Counted from the stretch's first letter, positions 1 through 10,454 are shown. The stretch is 64,000 nt of DNA from Paenibacillus sp. (GCA_017512705.1 JAFWEX010000150.1:248001-312000); one strand, 5' to 3'. The notes: generated by a model not told the origin, from the sequence alone. Numbers and translations: made by a program.

Positions 1-218
1 ACAGACCCTTTGGGGGCCTCGATCTTGACTAGCACGGCAAGCAGGATAAAAAGGGGTAATAATAGAATCAAACCTATGAAAGAACCAAGAAAATCAAGCA
101 TTCTTTTCATAAATAAATAAGTCTTATCCGCATCTTGTCTAATTAATGCACCTGATTTATATCCCAGACTGGGGTCCATGACGATCTCGGCTTCCTTCGT
201 CTGTGGAGTTGAGCTCAT
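1..218 (-). CDS. Initiating sugar transferase, N-terminal part (runs off the window)
   Basis: Only about 72 codons are visible. They read a polar N-terminus, then a KRMLDFLGS motif followed by one hydrophobic helix (roughly residues 43-63) and VKIEAPKGS. This pattern is typical of the membrane anchor of polyprenyl-phosphate hexose-1-phosphate transferases (WcaJ/EpsL type), which load the first sugar onto undecaprenyl phosphate at the inner membrane face. The ATG overlaps the galU stop as ATGA, so the two are probably translationally coupled. The catalytic domain lies outside the window, so the sugar specificity cannot be judged. Confidence 0.82.
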   Translation of the reverse strand, partial: MSSTPQTKEAEIVMDPSLGYKSGALIRQDADKTYLFMKRMLDFLGSFIGLILLLPLFILLAVLVKIEAPKGS

Positions 219-1117
219 TCATATTCCCTCCCAACAACCTGCTCTACAACATGCTTGTCAAGAATCTGTTGTAAAGCTTGAAGCATAGGATATTTAAGAT
301 CATGATTTTGTAGTGCAAAATCGATGGTTGTCAAAATGAACCCAAGCTTCTCGCCAACATCGTATCGCACTCCTTCGAAGTCATAAGCATACACTCCTTG
401 TGTTTCATTTAATCGTTGAATCGCATCTGTTAGTTGAATCTCTCCCCCTTGGCCAATCTCCTGTTGTTCCAAATATTCAAAAATCTCCGGACTCAGGACA
501 TAGCGGCCCATAATAGCCAAATTGGAAGGTGCTGTGCCTTGAGCAGGCTTTTCCACAAATCGTAGAACTTCTGTCAAACGGCCATCCGATTGCATGGGGT
601 CTACAATACCGTATCTGTCCGTTTGTTCAGGCAAAACCGTCTGCACCCCAACAATAGATTGGTGAACTTGATCATATTGCTCAATAAGTTGTTTCGTACA
701 AGGCACATCGGATACAACGATATCATCCCCAAGCAGGACGGCGAACGGTTCATCACCGATAAAATTACGTGCGCACCAAACGGCGTGACCCAGTCCCTTA
801 GCCTCTTTTTGTCTTATGTAGTGGATATCCACATTAGATGATTTGCGAACCTCTTCCAGCAAACCAAGTTTTCCCTTTTCCAGAAGATTGTGTTCAAGTT
901 CAAATGCGTTATCAAAATGGTCCTCAATAGCCCGCTTCCCTTTTCCCGTCACAATAATAATGTCTTCAATTCCAGAGGCAATGGCTTCCTCAACGATATA
1001 TTGAATGGTTGGTTTATCCACAATAGGGAGCATTTCTTTGGGCATTGCCTTCGTGGCTGGCAGAAAACGTGTTCCCAAGCCTGCTGCAGGGATGATTGCT
1101 TTTCTCACTTTTTTCAT
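215..1117 (-). CDS. galU: UTP-glucose-1-phosphate uridylyltransferase
   Basis: The enzyme makes UDP-glucose from UTP and glucose-1-phosphate for exopolysaccharide, teichoic acid and glycolipid synthesis in the cytosol. The 300-aa product opens with the nucleotidyltransferase signature [19 protein letters not shown], and LGDD (near residue 130) and VEKP follow; length is normal for GalU/GtaB. I prefer the ATG at 1117 ([10 protein letters not shown]) over an in-frame GTG three codons upstream, because the purine-rich AGGGTGG lies at a better distance from the ATG. It sits between the BY-kinase and the sugar transferase and overlaps the latter by four bases, so it belongs to the exopolysaccharide operon. 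Confidence 0.95.
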   Translation of the reverse strand: MKKVRKAIIPAAGLGTRFLPATKAMPKEMLPIVDKPTIQYIVEEAIASGIEDIIIVTGKGKRAIEDHFDNAFELEHNLLEKGKLGLLEEVRKSSNVDIHYIRQKEAKGLGHAVWCARNFIGDEPFAVLLGDDIVVSDVPCTKQLIEQYDQVHQSIVGVQTVLPEQTDRYGIVDPMQSDGRLTEVLRFVEKPAQGTAPSNLAIMGRYVLSPEIFEYLEQQEIGQGGEIQLTDAIQRLNETQGVYAYDFEGVRYDVGEKLGFILTTIDFALQNHDLKYPMLQALQQILDKHVVEQVVGREYE

Positions 1118-1126
1118 AAATACCAC

Positions 1127-1304
1127 CCTATCCTCTTTTTTTTATCCTTTCCTCCAAACGTAAATAAAGGGCATTTAACCCCTCCTCACATCATGCCTTT
1201 GACGATATACGTCTAAGGTTCCGGAGAACCCACAGCATAACCGAGTGCCTACAGTGATAGAGGTGCAGTAGACTTTACCTTTGAATAATTACTTTTAGTT
1301 TTAT
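1127..1304 (-). promoter_or_regulatory. Structured leader between BY-kinase gene and galU
   Basis: This 178-bp gap inside an otherwise tight operon contains two adjacent perfect hairpins: GACG/CGTC (1201-1213) and GGTTC/GAACC closed by a UCCG tetraloop on the transcript strand (1217-1230). UNCG loops closed by C-G are unusually stable. There is no T-tract, so it is not a simple terminator; an RNA processing or stability element is possible. I do not recognise a riboswitch class. Confidence 0.35.
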
Positions 1305-1982
1305 TTAGATTTCGCCGTAACTGACGGAACCTGCACTGGCCTTTAAATTGTTGAGGATGACACCCAGAATACGGGCATTGACATGTTCCAGATGTGCCTT
1401 CGTTTTCTTGACCAATTCCTTTTTGACCTTACCTGCATGCACTACGAGCAATACTCCGTCACATAAAGAACTTACGATTAGTGCATCCGTAACAGTAAGT
1501 ACGGGAGGCGTATCAAACATGATGACGTCATATTGATTCTCCAGCTTCTCCATCAGGCTTTTCATCCGATTCGAACCAATCATCTCGGAAGGGTTCGGTG
1601 GGATGGGGCCTGAGGTAAACACTTGAAGGTTATCAATGTAACTGTCTCTCAACACTTCTTCCACAGCATACTGATTCGAAAGCACACTGCTTAGACCGAC
1701 ATGATTAGGTAAAGAAAAGACTTGATGTAATGAGGGATTTCGCAAATCAGCATCAATCAGCAGTACTTTTTTGCCCTCCTGGGCATATGTCACCGCTAAA
1801 TTGCTAATGGTCGTTGTCTTGCCTTCACCTGATTCCGCCGAGGCCACCATAATTTTATTGATATTGCTATCGATGGATGAGAACTGGATATTGGTTCTTA
1901 GCTTGCGATAGCCTTCTGAGATTTGAGATTTGGAATTGAAGTAGGTCACCAAACTGTTATTCTCACTGGTTAACCGTGACAT
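1305..1982 (-). CDS. Bacterial tyrosine kinase (CpsD/YwqD type)
   Basis: This is the cytoplasmic kinase half of a two-part BY-kinase that controls polysaccharide chain length and export by autophosphorylation. Visible motifs are Walker A (ASAESGEGKTT, about residue 48), Walker A' (VLLIDADLRNP) and Walker B (VIMFDTPP). The C-terminal tail is short and carries a single tyrosine (SVSYGEI) instead of the usual tyrosine cluster, so regulation may rest on one site. The start at 1982 (MSRLTSEN) is favoured because GGGG lies 9 bases upstream; an ATG three codons earlier sits on top of that site. It overlaps the end of the Wzz gene by 20 bases, as expected for partner subunits. Confidence 0.9.
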   Translation of the reverse strand: MSRLTSENNSLVTYFNSKSQISEGYRKLRTNIQFSSIDSNINKIMVASAESGEGKTTTISNLAVTYAQEGKKVLLIDADLRNPSLHQVFSLPNHVGLSSVLSNQYAVEEVLRDSYIDNLQVFTSGPIPPNPSEMIGSNRMKSLMEKLENQYDVIMFDTPPVLTVTDALIVSSLCDGVLLVVHAGKVKKELVKKTKAHLEHVNARILGVILNNLKASAGSVSYGEI

Positions 1983-2712
1983 ATGTGCCATCCCCTACTT
2001 TCTGTTGTGATACGTAATTTTTCGTATTTTTCAGATCGTCTTTTTTCATTTTGGATATGACTGTCAATACTGGAAGTCCCAGCTCTTTCTCCAGTTCTGT
2101 TTCCGATTTGAAAGTATCATCAAGATAGTCCAGCAGGAAGACGAGAGCTACGGCGAGAACCAGACCCGCAAACAGACTGACGATAATGCTTAATGTTGTT
2201 TTCATATTGATTGGTGCAGCATTACTATTAAGATTGGCTTCACTGAGGATGGCCACATTATCAATTTTCATAATTAGAGGAATTTGAGATTGAAACACTT
2301 TGGAGATAGCATTGACTGTTTTTGCAGCACTTTCGTAGGTAGTCCCTTGTACCGTAATGCTCATCACTTGGGATTCGCTGGCCGTAGAGACGGAGGTTCG
2401 ATTCATAAGTTCATTAGAGGTTAAACCCAGATCCGGATATGTTGAGACAACTTTATCCATGATCGCCGAAGATTTAATAATTTCCCGGTAGGAGTTGATT
2501 AATTTGATGTTGGTTTGAATCATGCTAAAATCCATAATAGCTTGGCCTTCAATCGTTGAAGTCTGGTTGACAATCAGTTTGGAACTAGCTTCATAGAGAG
2601 GTTGGGTAAAAAAGAGGCTTTTCACGCCTGCTCCTACCCCGGCAATCAGTGCGATCACTACAATTAACCACAGTTTTTTTTGCAAAATTCGAAAATATCC
2701 CTTCAGTTCCAT
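1963..2712 (-). CDS. Wzz-type polysaccharide co-polymerase (YwqC/CpsC-like)
   Basis: A 249-aa membrane adaptor that activates the BY-kinase encoded just downstream and modulates chain length. It has an N-terminal cytoplasmic stretch (GYFRILQKKLW), a first transmembrane helix (about residues 15-35), an extracytoplasmic region and a second helix near residues 173-195, followed by a short cytosolic tail containing LDYLDDTFKSE, typical of the Wzz/CapA family. AGGAGG is only one base from the first ATG (2718) but seven bases from the ATG at 2712, so I chose 2712. Confidence 0.88.
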   Translation of the reverse strand: MELKGYFRILQKKLWLIVVIALIAGVGAGVKSLFFTQPLYEASSKLIVNQTSTIEGQAIMDFSMIQTNIKLINSYREIIKSSAIMDKVVSTYPDLGLTSNELMNRTSVSTASESQVMSITVQGTTYESAAKTVNAISKVFQSQIPLIMKIDNVAILSEANLNSNAAPINMKTTLSIIVSLFAGLVLAVALVFLLDYLDDTFKSETELEKELGLPVLTVISKMKKDDLKNTKNYVSQQKVGDGTYVTVNQ

Positions 2713-2753
2713 TTTCATTCCTCCTAAACGTTGTGAGTTCAATCCTATGTAAA

Positions 2754-3512
2754 CTACCAGAGAGACAGCAGCCATTTGCGAGATTTCCATCGTTCCGGAA
2801 TCACTTTTGAATTAGTCAAAATAGAAGAGGCATTGTCAGCCAAGTGGTTCACTGCTTCAGGACCAAACCAACGCGCAACCGTCTTGGCACCATCTTCTAA
2901 CGCAAATGTCCGTTTGCAAGTATCATGCGCATCTGATGAAATGAAATGAAACCCATTTTCTTTGCAAAAATGAAAACACCATTTCTGAACTTTTCGCCCG
3001 AAAAGCCCAGTGAAAGATTCCGCCGTGAGCTGGCATAGCCCACCTTGTCTCAAGTAATCGGTCAACAGCAACGGTTTTTTCAAAATAACAAGGTTGCGTT
3101 CCGGATGAGCAATAATAGGGGTAATTCCCGCGATTCGCAGTTCATGCAGTATTCCCGGGAACTGTGAGGGAATATGACCAAAGGGCAGCTCCAGCAACAT
3201 GTAACGACTACCGGCAAGTGTGCAGCATTTCCCTGCATACAAGTCTTCAATCAATCTGTCGTGCACTCTGATCTCCTGTCCGGGACCAATCTGTAAACGA
3301 ATATTTCGTCTAGCAAGTTCTGCACGAAGCATATGGACAGCTTGATTGACTACCTTTGGTTCATTGTTATATCGTCCGTTCAGGTGATGCGGAGTTGCAA
3401 TAATGGAGGTAATTCCTGAGGCTGCCGCCTTCTCAGCCATCGCAACGGACTGCTCCATTTGAACAGGACCATCATCCAGACCGAATAAAATGTGGCAGTG
3501 CATTTCAACCAT
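2754..3512 (-). CDS. PHP-family tyrosine-protein phosphatase (YwqE/CpsB-like)
   Basis: This manganese-dependent phosphatase removes phosphate from the BY-kinase and resets the exopolysaccharide machinery. The N-terminus holds the PHP metal motif HCHILFGLDDGP; further metal ligands are seen in ATPHH (about residue 40), in PIIAHPERN and in ISSDAHD near residue 190. At 252 aa it has the family length. GAGGAAG seven bases ahead supports the ATG at 3512 over a TTG two codons upstream. It is the first recognisable gene of the exopolysaccharide operon. Confidence 0.92.
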   Translation of the reverse strand: MVEMHCHILFGLDDGPVQMEQSVAMAEKAAASGITSIIATPHHLNGRYNNEPKVVNQAVHMLRAELARRNIRLQIGPGQEIRVHDRLIEDLYAGKCCTLAGSRYMLLELPFGHIPSQFPGILHELRIAGITPIIAHPERNLVILKKPLLLTDYLRQGGLCQLTAESFTGLFGRKVQKWCFHFCKENGFHFISSDAHDTCKRTFALEDGAKTVARWFGPEAVNHLADNASSILTNSKVIPERWKSRKWLLSLW

Positions 3513-3665
3513 ATCCAAACTTCCTCAATGTATGATCCTCCTTACGCCTATATTCGTTGTGCAAATGCTTTTGGTGTTAAAGAACTAATGCATAACGTTA
3601 TAAAATATAGTAAAATGGCGTTAAGTGCATGCTTGATTAGAAAAAGTTAAGACTCCCAACGAGTT

Positions 3666-4103
3666 TTATGCGGTAAAATCAATGTAACGATAAGGTTTTA
3701 ACTGGTGTGATGGATCTGATGCCTTCCCATAATCGAAACGGGAAACAGCCTCAAATTCAATCTCGGTAAGCATTCTGTTTAACTGTCCAGTTATATATAG
3801 TGTCTGGTCTTCCTGAATATGCAAATTCGAATGATACAATGTTAGTTCTCCAAAGGGTTGTTTCCATTGCAGCTTAGCCTGAAGTCTGACGCATACGCGG
3901 CTGTCTTCTACATCCAAACCCAATAGCATTTCTGACAATACCGGCAGGTTCAGGTCGCTCAGGAAAGTGATCGCTTGCGTGTCCATACCAAGTAACAAGA
4001 CGGGACGTCTTTTGCGGTCTACCATTTTTCCATGAAACTCCTGAATGTACATGTGGACATTTAGTTTCAGATCAGCCCATTCCTGAAGATTTTTTGAATT
4101 CAT
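3666..4103 (-). CDS. Unrecognised 145-aa protein, possibly a degenerate PilZ-like fold
   Basis: I do not recognise the family with confidence. The protein is soluble, without signal or membrane helix, and alternates short beta-like stretches (RPVLLLGMD, VCVRLQAKLQW, LTLYHSNLHI, QTLYITGQL). The overall spacing resembles a PilZ domain, but the RxxxR and D/NxSxxG motifs needed for cyclic-di-GMP are not clear. Its ribosome site AAAGGAA is well placed. It lies upstream of the exopolysaccharide genes on the same strand and could belong to their regulation; that is inference from position. Confidence 0.6.
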   Translation of the reverse strand: MNSKNLQEWADLKLNVHMYIQEFHGKMVDRKRRPVLLLGMDTQAITFLSDLNLPVLSEMLLGLDVEDSRVCVRLQAKLQWKQPFGELTLYHSNLHIQEDQTLYITGQLNRMLTEIEFEAVSRFDYGKASDPSHQLKPYRYIDFTA

Positions 4104-4433
4104 GGTTTCATTCCTTTAGAATGGATTAGCCTGCCGTTGCTTTTGATATGTATGATGTACAGGCCATATGGAAATACTTAAAATAGTTAAATGATACATT
4201 TTGTAACTCTATACGTTCAATTTACGATACAAACCGTATCATGTCAAGCGGTATTTGGACATGGTTCTTTTGATTTACGACAATTTGAGATGTCCTTAGA
4301 CAGACCTATTTACAAACGAAGTATATGAGACATATGAGCGTAGTACATTAGCAGGAAAGCTTGCCCTGATTAAAACTTACTTGGCTCAAAATTGTTATCA
4401 ATATATATGATGGTGTTCAGGGGGAAATAGCAT
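4104..4433. promoter_or_regulatory. Divergent intergenic region with likely promoters
   Basis: This AT-rich 330 bp separates the minus-strand 145-aa gene from the plus-strand XRE gene. A weak plus promoter candidate is TTGGCT (4381-4386) with TATATG 17 bases on (4404-4409), followed by a GGGG ribosome site at 4421-4424. No further gene or RNA could be supported. Confidence 0.35.
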
Positions 4434-4802
4434 ATGAGCTACGGAAATCGCATTGCTGAATTAAGAGAACAGCGGGGACTTACTCAAGAAGAACTTGCGA
4501 ACTCCATTCATATTACCAGAGCGGCCCTCTCCCACTACGAGAAGAACCGGCGCAAACCGGATTTCGAGGTGTTAACACGGCTCGCTGATATCTTCGATGT
4601 GTCCATTGATTATTTGATTGGACGTACGAAGCAGAGTGATACGGTCATGGATGAAGATGTGCGTGAATTCGTTGATGCGCTTGAATTGTCAGACAAAGAA
4701 GTGTTGGAGCGTTTTGATCTGATGATCGATGGTAAACCATTAACCGAGGAAGAAGCACGCCGCTTTATCGCTTTTGTTAGAATGGAACGAAGTATGGATT
4801 AA
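4434..4802 (+). CDS. XRE-family transcriptional regulator
   Basis: A 122-aa DNA-binding protein. Residues 6-60 form a helix-turn-helix of the XRE class (IAELREQRGLTQEELA, then ITRAALSHYEKNRRKPD and LADIFDVSIDYLIG). The C-terminal half (residues 70-122) is acidic and helical and probably handles dimerisation or partner binding. The architecture is close to SinR/SlrR-like regulators. It is divergent from the exopolysaccharide block, so control of that block is a reasonable guess but not shown. A bidirectional terminator follows. Confidence 0.85.
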   Translation: MSYGNRIAELREQRGLTQEELANSIHITRAALSHYEKNRRKPDFEVLTRLADIFDVSIDYLIGRTKQSDTVMDEDVREFVDALELSDKEVLERFDLMIDGKPLTEEEARRFIAFVRMERSMD

Positions 4803-4826
4803 ATCAGGGCTTCATACGCAAAGAAA

Positions 4827-4871
4827 ACCCAGTTTCCGAGTAGATCCTGTTCTCGGTACATGGGTCTTTTT
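4827..4871. terminator. Bidirectional intrinsic terminator
   Basis: Nested stems ACCCA/TGGGT and CCGAG/CTCGG are followed by CTTTTT on the plus strand and by GGGTTTTCTTT on the minus strand. It separates the convergent XRE gene and the 50-aa minus-strand gene. Confidence 0.8.
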
Positions 4872-4911
4872 GTGATTCATGAATCCCCTCCATTCTTTGG
4901 TGTGCACCAGA

Positions 4912-5064
4912 TCAAGAACGTTTGATGTCGGAGGAAACGAAATGCTTCAAACGCGCGGGGTCGATTCCACACTGCAATAACACTTTCATGATGTCCACCG
5001 GGATTGCATCAACGGGTTTACCTGTCGGCTTAGAACCGCCACTGTTTGGATGCTTCATGTTCAT
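4912..5064 (-). CDS. Small 50-aa protein of unknown function
   Basis: A short reading frame begins MNMKHPNSGGSKPTGKPVDA and ends DPARLKHFVSSDIKRS. Support for it being real: an AGAGG ribosome site eight bases before ATG, a TATAAT box at 5122-5117 on the same strand, balanced codon use, and a terminator directly after the stop. The N-terminal third is Pro/Gly-rich and probably disordered; the rest can form one amphipathic helix with a single cysteine. GAACGTT inverted repeats (5129-5135 and 5160-5166) overlap the promoter region. No family is recognised. Confidence 0.6.
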   Translation of the reverse strand: MNMKHPNSGGSKPTGKPVDAIPVDIMKVLLQCGIDPARLKHFVSSDIKRS

Positions 5065-5201
5065 TCCGCTAACCTCTCTTATCTTTTACTTTCTCTGCAC
5101 TCCGAAAACTAAACCAATTATACTTTAGAACGTTCCTTGATGTTGTCGTCTCTTGGCGAGAACGTTTTTTTGAACGGGTTCTAATTTTGTCGAAAACAAA
5201 A

Positions 5202-5241
5202 AGAGCTTTATGACGCCCCATTCTGGCCATCTTAAAGCTCC
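5202..5241. terminator. Terminator downstream of gltB
   Basis: The inverted repeat AGAGCTTTA/TAAAGCTC has a T-rich run on both sides; on the minus strand it reads TAAAGCTC followed by TTTTTGTTTT. It ends the gltB transcript and may also stop plus-strand transcription. Confidence 0.8.
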
Positions 5242-5279
5242 TTTTGTTTTACATTTTTATAAGGAGTATAAACGAATGA

Positions 5280-8200
5280 TTAACCTCCGGTGCGTACAAG
5301 CTCCCGCATATTCGCTTCAAAAGCTGCAAGCAATGCTTCCTCACCGGTCAAACCCGTTCCTTGTACCCGCTCAATCTGTTCCGTCATGCGTTTGAAATCC
5401 TTCGGAATCACACGCACGAATTGATTCAATGCATCCTGCCATGTATCCAAGATACGCTGACCGGCAGCACTGCCAGTAAACGTTACATGACGCTCAATCA
5501 TGCCACGCAGATCATTAATCTCGGAAGCATCTTCGACGCGCTCCAAAAGAACCATTTCCAAGTTACAGCGCTGCAAGAAGGTCCCTTTTGGATCATACAC
5601 ATAGGCAATACCTCCAGACATTCCTGCTGCGAAGTTACGACCTGTATCGCCGAGTACGACGACACGCCCACCTGTCATATATTCACAGCCATGATCGCCT
5701 ACACCCTCAACAACAACTTTAGCTCCTGAGTTACGTACAGCAAAACGCTCCCCGGCAATACCACGAATGTAGGCTTCTCCGCTAGTCGCTCCATAGAAAG
5801 CGGTGTTCCCGATAATAATGTTATTCTCTGCCTCGAATGTTGCTTTTGGCGAAGGCATAACAATCAACTTGCCTCCAGATAGCCCTTTGCCCACATAATC
5901 GTTAGAATCGCCTTCCACTGTGAGAGTCATGCCTTTGGGTACAAAGGCACCAAAGCTTTGTCCGGCTGAGCCGACAAATTTGAGTTGAACGGTATCTTCT
6001 GGCAAACCGGCGAGGCCATATTTGCGAGTAATCTCACTCCCCAAGATGGTACCCACTGCACGGTTCACATTCGTAATTGGCAGAACTGCCTCAACCGGTT
6101 GGCCCGATTCGATCGCTGGCTGTGCCAGTGGCAGGAGCTGCTGCATATCAAGTGTCTCTTCCAACTGGTGATTCTGATGCTGTGTGCGATAACGTGCAGA
6201 ACCTTCCGGCATTTCAGGCACATGTAGCAATACAGAGAGATCTACACCTTTTTTCTTCCAGTGATCTACTGCTTCCACAGCTTTCAGACAATCCGTACGT
6301 CCAACCATCTCTTGAATGGTACGGAAACCAAGCTCTGCCATGATTTCACGCATGTCTTCAGCGACAAAACGCATGAAATTGACGACGTGAGCCGGGTCAC
6401 CCATGTAATTTTTGCGTAATTCCGGATTTTGTGTTGCCACGCCTACTGGACAAGTATCCATTTGGCAAACACGCATCATGATGCAACCCAGTGCAACGAG
6501 TGGTGCCGTAGAGAAACCATACTCTTCTGCTCCAAGCAATGCAGCAATCGCAAGGTCGCGTCCGTTCAGCATTTTGCCGTCAGTCTCCAGAACAACACGA
6601 TCACGGAGATTATTCAGCATCAACGTTTGATGCGTTTCGGCAAGACCTAATTCCCAAGGCATACCCGCATGACGAATCGAACCTTGAGGAGATGCCCCTG
6701 TGCCCCCGTCGTAACCGCTGACGAGGATAATATCCGCACGCCCTTTGGCTACACCTGCCGCAATGGTGCCCACCCCAACTTCCGATACCAGCTTCACGTT
6801 AATCTCTGCACGCGGATTGGCATTTTTCAAGTCATAAATTAACTCGGCCAGATCCTCAATAGAGTATATGTCGTGATGCGGAGGTGGAGAAATTAGACCT
6901 ACACCCGGTGTTGAACCACGAACTTCGGCAACCCACGGATACACTTTACGTCCAGGCAATTGTCCACCCTCACCTGGTTTAGCGCCTTGTGCCATTTTGA
7001 TCTGAATCTCGTCCGCATTCACCAGATAGTTGGAAGTTACACCAAAACGTCCGGAAGCAACCTGTTTGATTGCACTTCGGCGAGAATCCCCATTACTGTC
7101 TTTAATGAAACGAGCCGGATCTTCTCCACCCTCACCGGTATTCGATTTACCACCCACGCGGTTCATGGCAATAGCTAAATCTTCGTGAGCTTCTTTACTA
7201 ATCGAACCGAAGGACATCGCACCGGTCTTGAAACGACGCATAATGTTTTCGACTGATTCTACTTCTTCCAGCGGTATGGATGCTCCAACCGGTTTCAGCT
7301 TCAACATAGAACGAATCGTGAGCAGTTGATCATTCTCACCCTGTACGAGCTTGGAGTACTTTTTGTACAGCTTGTAATCCCCCGTACGAACAGCATGCTG
7401 CAATGTGTGAATCGTTTGCGGATTGAACAGATGCTCTTCCCCATCATGACGCCATTGGTATTCACCGCCGGAATCGAGTACTCGATCATTCCCGTCTTTA
7501 TCCGTGAAAGCACGGTGGTGATGTGTCAACGCTTCTGCCGCGACTTCCTCCAGGCCGATCCCTCCGATTCGGGAAGGTGTCCATGTGAAGTAGCGGTCAA
7601 CGAAGTCTGATTTCAGACCAACGGCTTCGAAAATTTGAGCGCCACGATAAGACTGAATAGTAGAAATGCCCATTTTCGATAAAATTTTAATAACGCCTTT
7701 GGTAGCGGCTTTAATATAATTTTTAACAGCTTTCTCATGAGAAATCCCGCGCAGCAATCCCTGCTGAATCATATCATCCAGCGTTTCGAATGCCAGATAA
7801 GGGTTTACTGCACTTACACCGTACCCCAGAAGCAACGCGTAGTGGTGAATATCACGTGGCTCTGCTGACTCGAGCAAAATGCTGACCTTGGTTCTGGTTT
7901 CCTTACGGATCAGGTGGTGATGCAAACCCGCAACAGCCAGCAATGCCGGGATTGCTGCATTCTCTGCATCCACTCCGCGATCAGACAGGATCAAAATATT
8001 ATGTCCTTTGTCAATGACACGGTCTGCTGCTTCAAAGAGCAAGTCCATTGCTTTGCGCAGGCCTTCTGCACCTTCTGCAGCAGTGAAAAAGATGGGGATC
8101 GTCATGGAGCGGAAACCTGGACGACGAACGTGGCGGAGCTTAGCAAAATCTTCGTTGGATAAGACCGGTGTATCCAAACGAATCTGGCGGCAGCTCTCCG

Positions 8201-9878
8201 GTTCAGGATTAAGCAGGTTGCGCTCTGGACCAATCGTTGTTGCTGTAGATGTAACAATCTCTTCCCGGATTGCATCAATTGGCGGATTGGTTACCTGTGC
8301 AAACATCTGTTTAAAGTAGTTATACAGACGCTGAGGACGATCGGATAGAACGGCCAGCGGTGCGTCATAACCCATGGAACCTGTCGCTTCCATTCCTGTG
8401 GACGCCATCGGCTCCAGCACTTTGCGTAGTTCTTCAAATGTATAACCGTAAGCCAGCTGCAGCTGAGTTACATTTTCATGTTTAGGATCTGGGAGCTCCG
8501 GTGCTTCAGGCAGATCGTTCAGATCTATCAAGTGCTCTTCAAGCCACTCTCCGTAAGGGTTCTCAGCTGCGATTATCGCTTTGACCTCTTCATCCGAGAT
8601 AATGCGCCCTTCTTGAGTATCTACGAGCAACATCCGTCCTGGACGCAGACGATCCTTATACAGAATGTCTTCGGGTGCGATATCCAGTACACCAACTTCC
8701 GAAGAAAGAATGATTCGGTCATCCTTCGTTACATAATAACGGGCCGGACGCAGACCGTTACGGTCAAGCGTAGCACCAATCTGCAAACCATCCGTAAAGG
8801 CCATAGCAGCCGGTCCATCCCACGGTTCCATCATGGTGCTGTGGTATTCATAGAATGCCTTCTTCGCAGGATCCATGCCTTCATCCGTGCTCCATGGTTC
8901 CGGAACCATCATCATCGCAACATGCGGCAAAGAACGTCCGCTCAGATACAAGAATTCCAGCGTGTTATCAAACATCGCTGTGTCTGAACCATCGGGATTA
9001 ATAACCGGTTTTACTTTTGCAATGTCATCACCGAAAAGCTCACTTTCGAACAAGGACTGGCGAGCATGCATCCAGTTCACGTTACCACGCATCGTATTGA
9101 TCTCACCGTTATGAATCATGAAACGATACGGGTGAGCACGTTCCCAGCTTGGGAACGTGTTCGTACTGAAACGAGAGTGCACAAGGGCAATGGCTGATTC
9201 AACCAACTCTTCCTGCAAATCCAGGTAAAACTGGCCTACCTGCTCCGTTGTCAGCATGCCTTTGTATACCACTTTGCGACAAGACAAGCTTGGCAAGTAG
9301 AACGATTCTCCTTCCGCCTCATCTGCCGAATAACGTATTGCCAGTTCAGCACGTCTCCGAATAACATACAACTTCCGCTCAAATGCAAGCTCATCCTTCA
9401 CGTCGTCCGATCTTCCAATAAACACTTGGCGTACACAAGGTTTCGCTGCCAATGCAGAACGCCCCAACATCTCATCATAAGTAGGGACATCTCGGAAACC
9501 GAGCAAGCTCTGCCCTTCTTCTTCAACTATTTTTTTCAGGCTTGCTTCATGTGCAGCACGAACGGCAGGATCATGAGACAGAAACAGCATGCCTACCCCA
9601 TAAAAACCTTGTTCGGGCAAAGCAAAACCGAGACGATCTGCTTCCTTTGCAAAATAACGATGTGGAATCTGAATCAGGATCCCTGCTCCGTCACCGGAAT
9701 TCGGTTCACTTCCCTGTCCCCCACGGTGCTCCATATTACTGAGCATGGTCAGCGCCTGGCTAACGATATCGTGTGAAGGCACTCCTTTGATATTAGCAAC
9801 AAAACCCATTCCACATGCATCTTTTTCGAACTGTGGGTCATATAGACCCTGTTTTGGAGGCAATCCGATGTGTCTCAT
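5280..9878 (-). CDS. gltB: Glutamate synthase (NADPH) large subunit
   Basis: The 1532-aa enzyme transfers the amide of glutamine to 2-oxoglutarate. Order of parts: class II glutaminase whose catalytic cysteine is in DACGMGF (the first 20 or so residues are a propeptide), central domain, FMN-binding synthase domain ([20 protein letters not shown]), the 3Fe-4S cluster motif [19 protein letters not shown], and the C-terminal GXGXG helix domain ([21 protein letters not shown]). I start at the ATG before [10 protein letters not shown], with AAAGG upstream; an in-frame extension to 9962 lacks a ribosome site. The small subunit gene gltD is not adjacent on the downstream side, where a terminator stands. 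Confidence 0.97.
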   Translation of the reverse strand: MRHIGLPPKQGLYDPQFEKDACGMGFVANIKGVPSHDIVSQALTMLSNMEHRGGQGSEPNSGDGAGILIQIPHRYFAKEADRLGFALPEQGFYGVGMLFLSHDPAVRAAHEASLKKIVEEEGQSLLGFRDVPTYDEMLGRSALAAKPCVRQVFIGRSDDVKDELAFERKLYVIRRRAELAIRYSADEAEGESFYLPSLSCRKVVYKGMLTTEQVGQFYLDLQEELVESAIALVHSRFSTNTFPSWERAHPYRFMIHNGEINTMRGNVNWMHARQSLFESELFGDDIAKVKPVINPDGSDTAMFDNTLEFLYLSGRSLPHVAMMMVPEPWSTDEGMDPAKKAFYEYHSTMMEPWDGPAAMAFTDGLQIGATLDRNGLRPARYYVTKDDRIILSSEVGVLDIAPEDILYKDRLRPGRMLLVDTQEGRIISDEEVKAIIAAENPYGEWLEEHLIDLNDLPEAPELPDPKHENVTQLQLAYGYTFEELRKVLEPMASTGMEATGSMGYDAPLAVLSDRPQRLYNYFKQMFAQVTNPPIDAIREEIVTSTATTIGPERNLLNPEPESCRQIRLDTPVLSNEDFAKLRHVRRPGFRSMTIPIFFTAAEGAEGLRKAMDLLFEAADRVIDKGHNILILSDRGVDAENAAIPALLAVAGLHHHLIRKETRTKVSILLESAEPRDIHHYALLLGYGVSAVNPYLAFETLDDMIQQGLLRGISHEKAVKNYIKAATKGVIKILSKMGISTIQSYRGAQIFEAVGLKSDFVDRYFTWTPSRIGGIGLEEVAAEALTHHHRAFTDKDGNDRVLDSGGEYQWRHDGEEHLFNPQTIHTLQHAVRTGDYKLYKKYSKLVQGENDQLLTIRSMLKLKPVGASIPLEEVESVENIMRRFKTGAMSFGSISKEAHEDLAIAMNRVGGKSNTGEGGEDPARFIKDSNGDSRRSAIKQVASGRFGVTSNYLVNADEIQIKMAQGAKPGEGGQLPGRKVYPWVAEVRGSTPGVGLISPPPHHDIYSIEDLAELIYDLKNANPRAEINVKLVSEVGVGTIAAGVAKGRADIILVSGYDGGTGASPQGSIRHAGMPWELGLAETHQTLMLNNLRDRVVLETDGKMLNGRDLAIAALLGAEEYGFSTAPLVALGCIMMRVCQMDTCPVGVATQNPELRKNYMGDPAHVVNFMRFVAEDMREIMAELGFRTIQEMVGRTDCLKAVEAVDHWKKKGVDLSVLLHVPEMPEGSARYRTQHQNHQLEETLDMQQLLPLAQPAIESGQPVEAVLPITNVNRAVGTILGSEITRKYGLAGLPEDTVQLKFVGSAGQSFGAFVPKGMTLTVEGDSNDYVGKGLSGGKLIVMPSPKATFEAENNIIIGNTAFYGATSGEAYIRGIAGERFAVRNSGAKVVVEGVGDHGCEYMTGGRVVVLGDTGRNFAAGMSGGIAYVYDPKGTFLQRCNLEMVLLERVEDASEINDLRGMIERHVTFTGSAAGQRILDTWQDALNQFVRVIPKDFKRMTEQIERVQGTGLTGEEALLAAFEANMRELVRTGG

Positions 9879-10157
9879 AGAACACAACCTTTCTATAATG
9901 AAATATTTCGGAAAGATCAAGAACATAACAACAGGCAACAATGAAACGAGAGGAGCTGGCAATTCGCTTTAGATAAGCTTGCCTGCTGAGATGAAGAGAT
10001 GACAGCTTGAGCTATCTGTTGTGAGACTGGTATTGCGATGTAAAGACCGTGAGCGGAGAGTTGTCACTGATGATGCCGTAACAGCATATATACAACGACA
10101 CACAGCGCAGGCAACGCCTACTCTTATAATGCGACATATCTTTGATATAGTTCTATT

Positions 10158-10186
10158 AGTTTAACACCGACCTAACACCAGCGCAA
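10158..10186 (-). promoter_or_regulatory. Candidate gltB promoter with 11-bp-spaced direct repeats
   Basis: On the minus strand TTGCGC (10186-10181) and TAAACT (10163-10158) stand 17 bases apart. Between and touching them lie two direct repeats GGTGTTA (10179-10173 and 10168-10162) whose starts are 11 bp apart, one helical turn. Such phasing suits a regulator binding one DNA face. The regulator is unknown; no gltC-like gene is adjacent. Confidence 0.45.
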
Positions 10187-10415
10187 TTTAAACTTTTTAG
10201 TACATTATATAAGGCTTGTTTTACAGTACAGCGTTAATGTATTGATGTCCAAAAAGGCCTCTTTTTTGAATAATTATACACATTTTATGACAGAGTACAA
10301 CTAATTTTTATTCGTAATAAAATAAAACTTCCCCATATACCACCAGCATTTGAGCACATTTTCATCATTTTCAAATCCGTGGTTCAGATCAAGCTTCTCC
10401 GTTTCATACCCTTGT

Positions 10416-10454
10416 AAATAAAAAGGTCTGAAGCTCATAAATGAGCCTCAGACC
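10416..10454 (-). terminator. Terminator of the yhgE-like gene
   Basis: A long stem (GGTCTGAGGCTCAT paired with ATGAGCTTCAGACC, loop of two bases) is followed by TTTTTATTT on the minus strand. Confidence 0.9.

Noticed and set aside
3640-3665. Terminator after the 145-aa gene
   Set aside because: The ACTC/GAGT stem is only four base pairs and the T-tract is interrupted, so it was left out of the feature list.
9879-10160. T-box or known riboswitch in the gltB leader
   Set aside because: No AGGGUGG core, no terminator/antiterminator pair and no known aptamer motif could be found.
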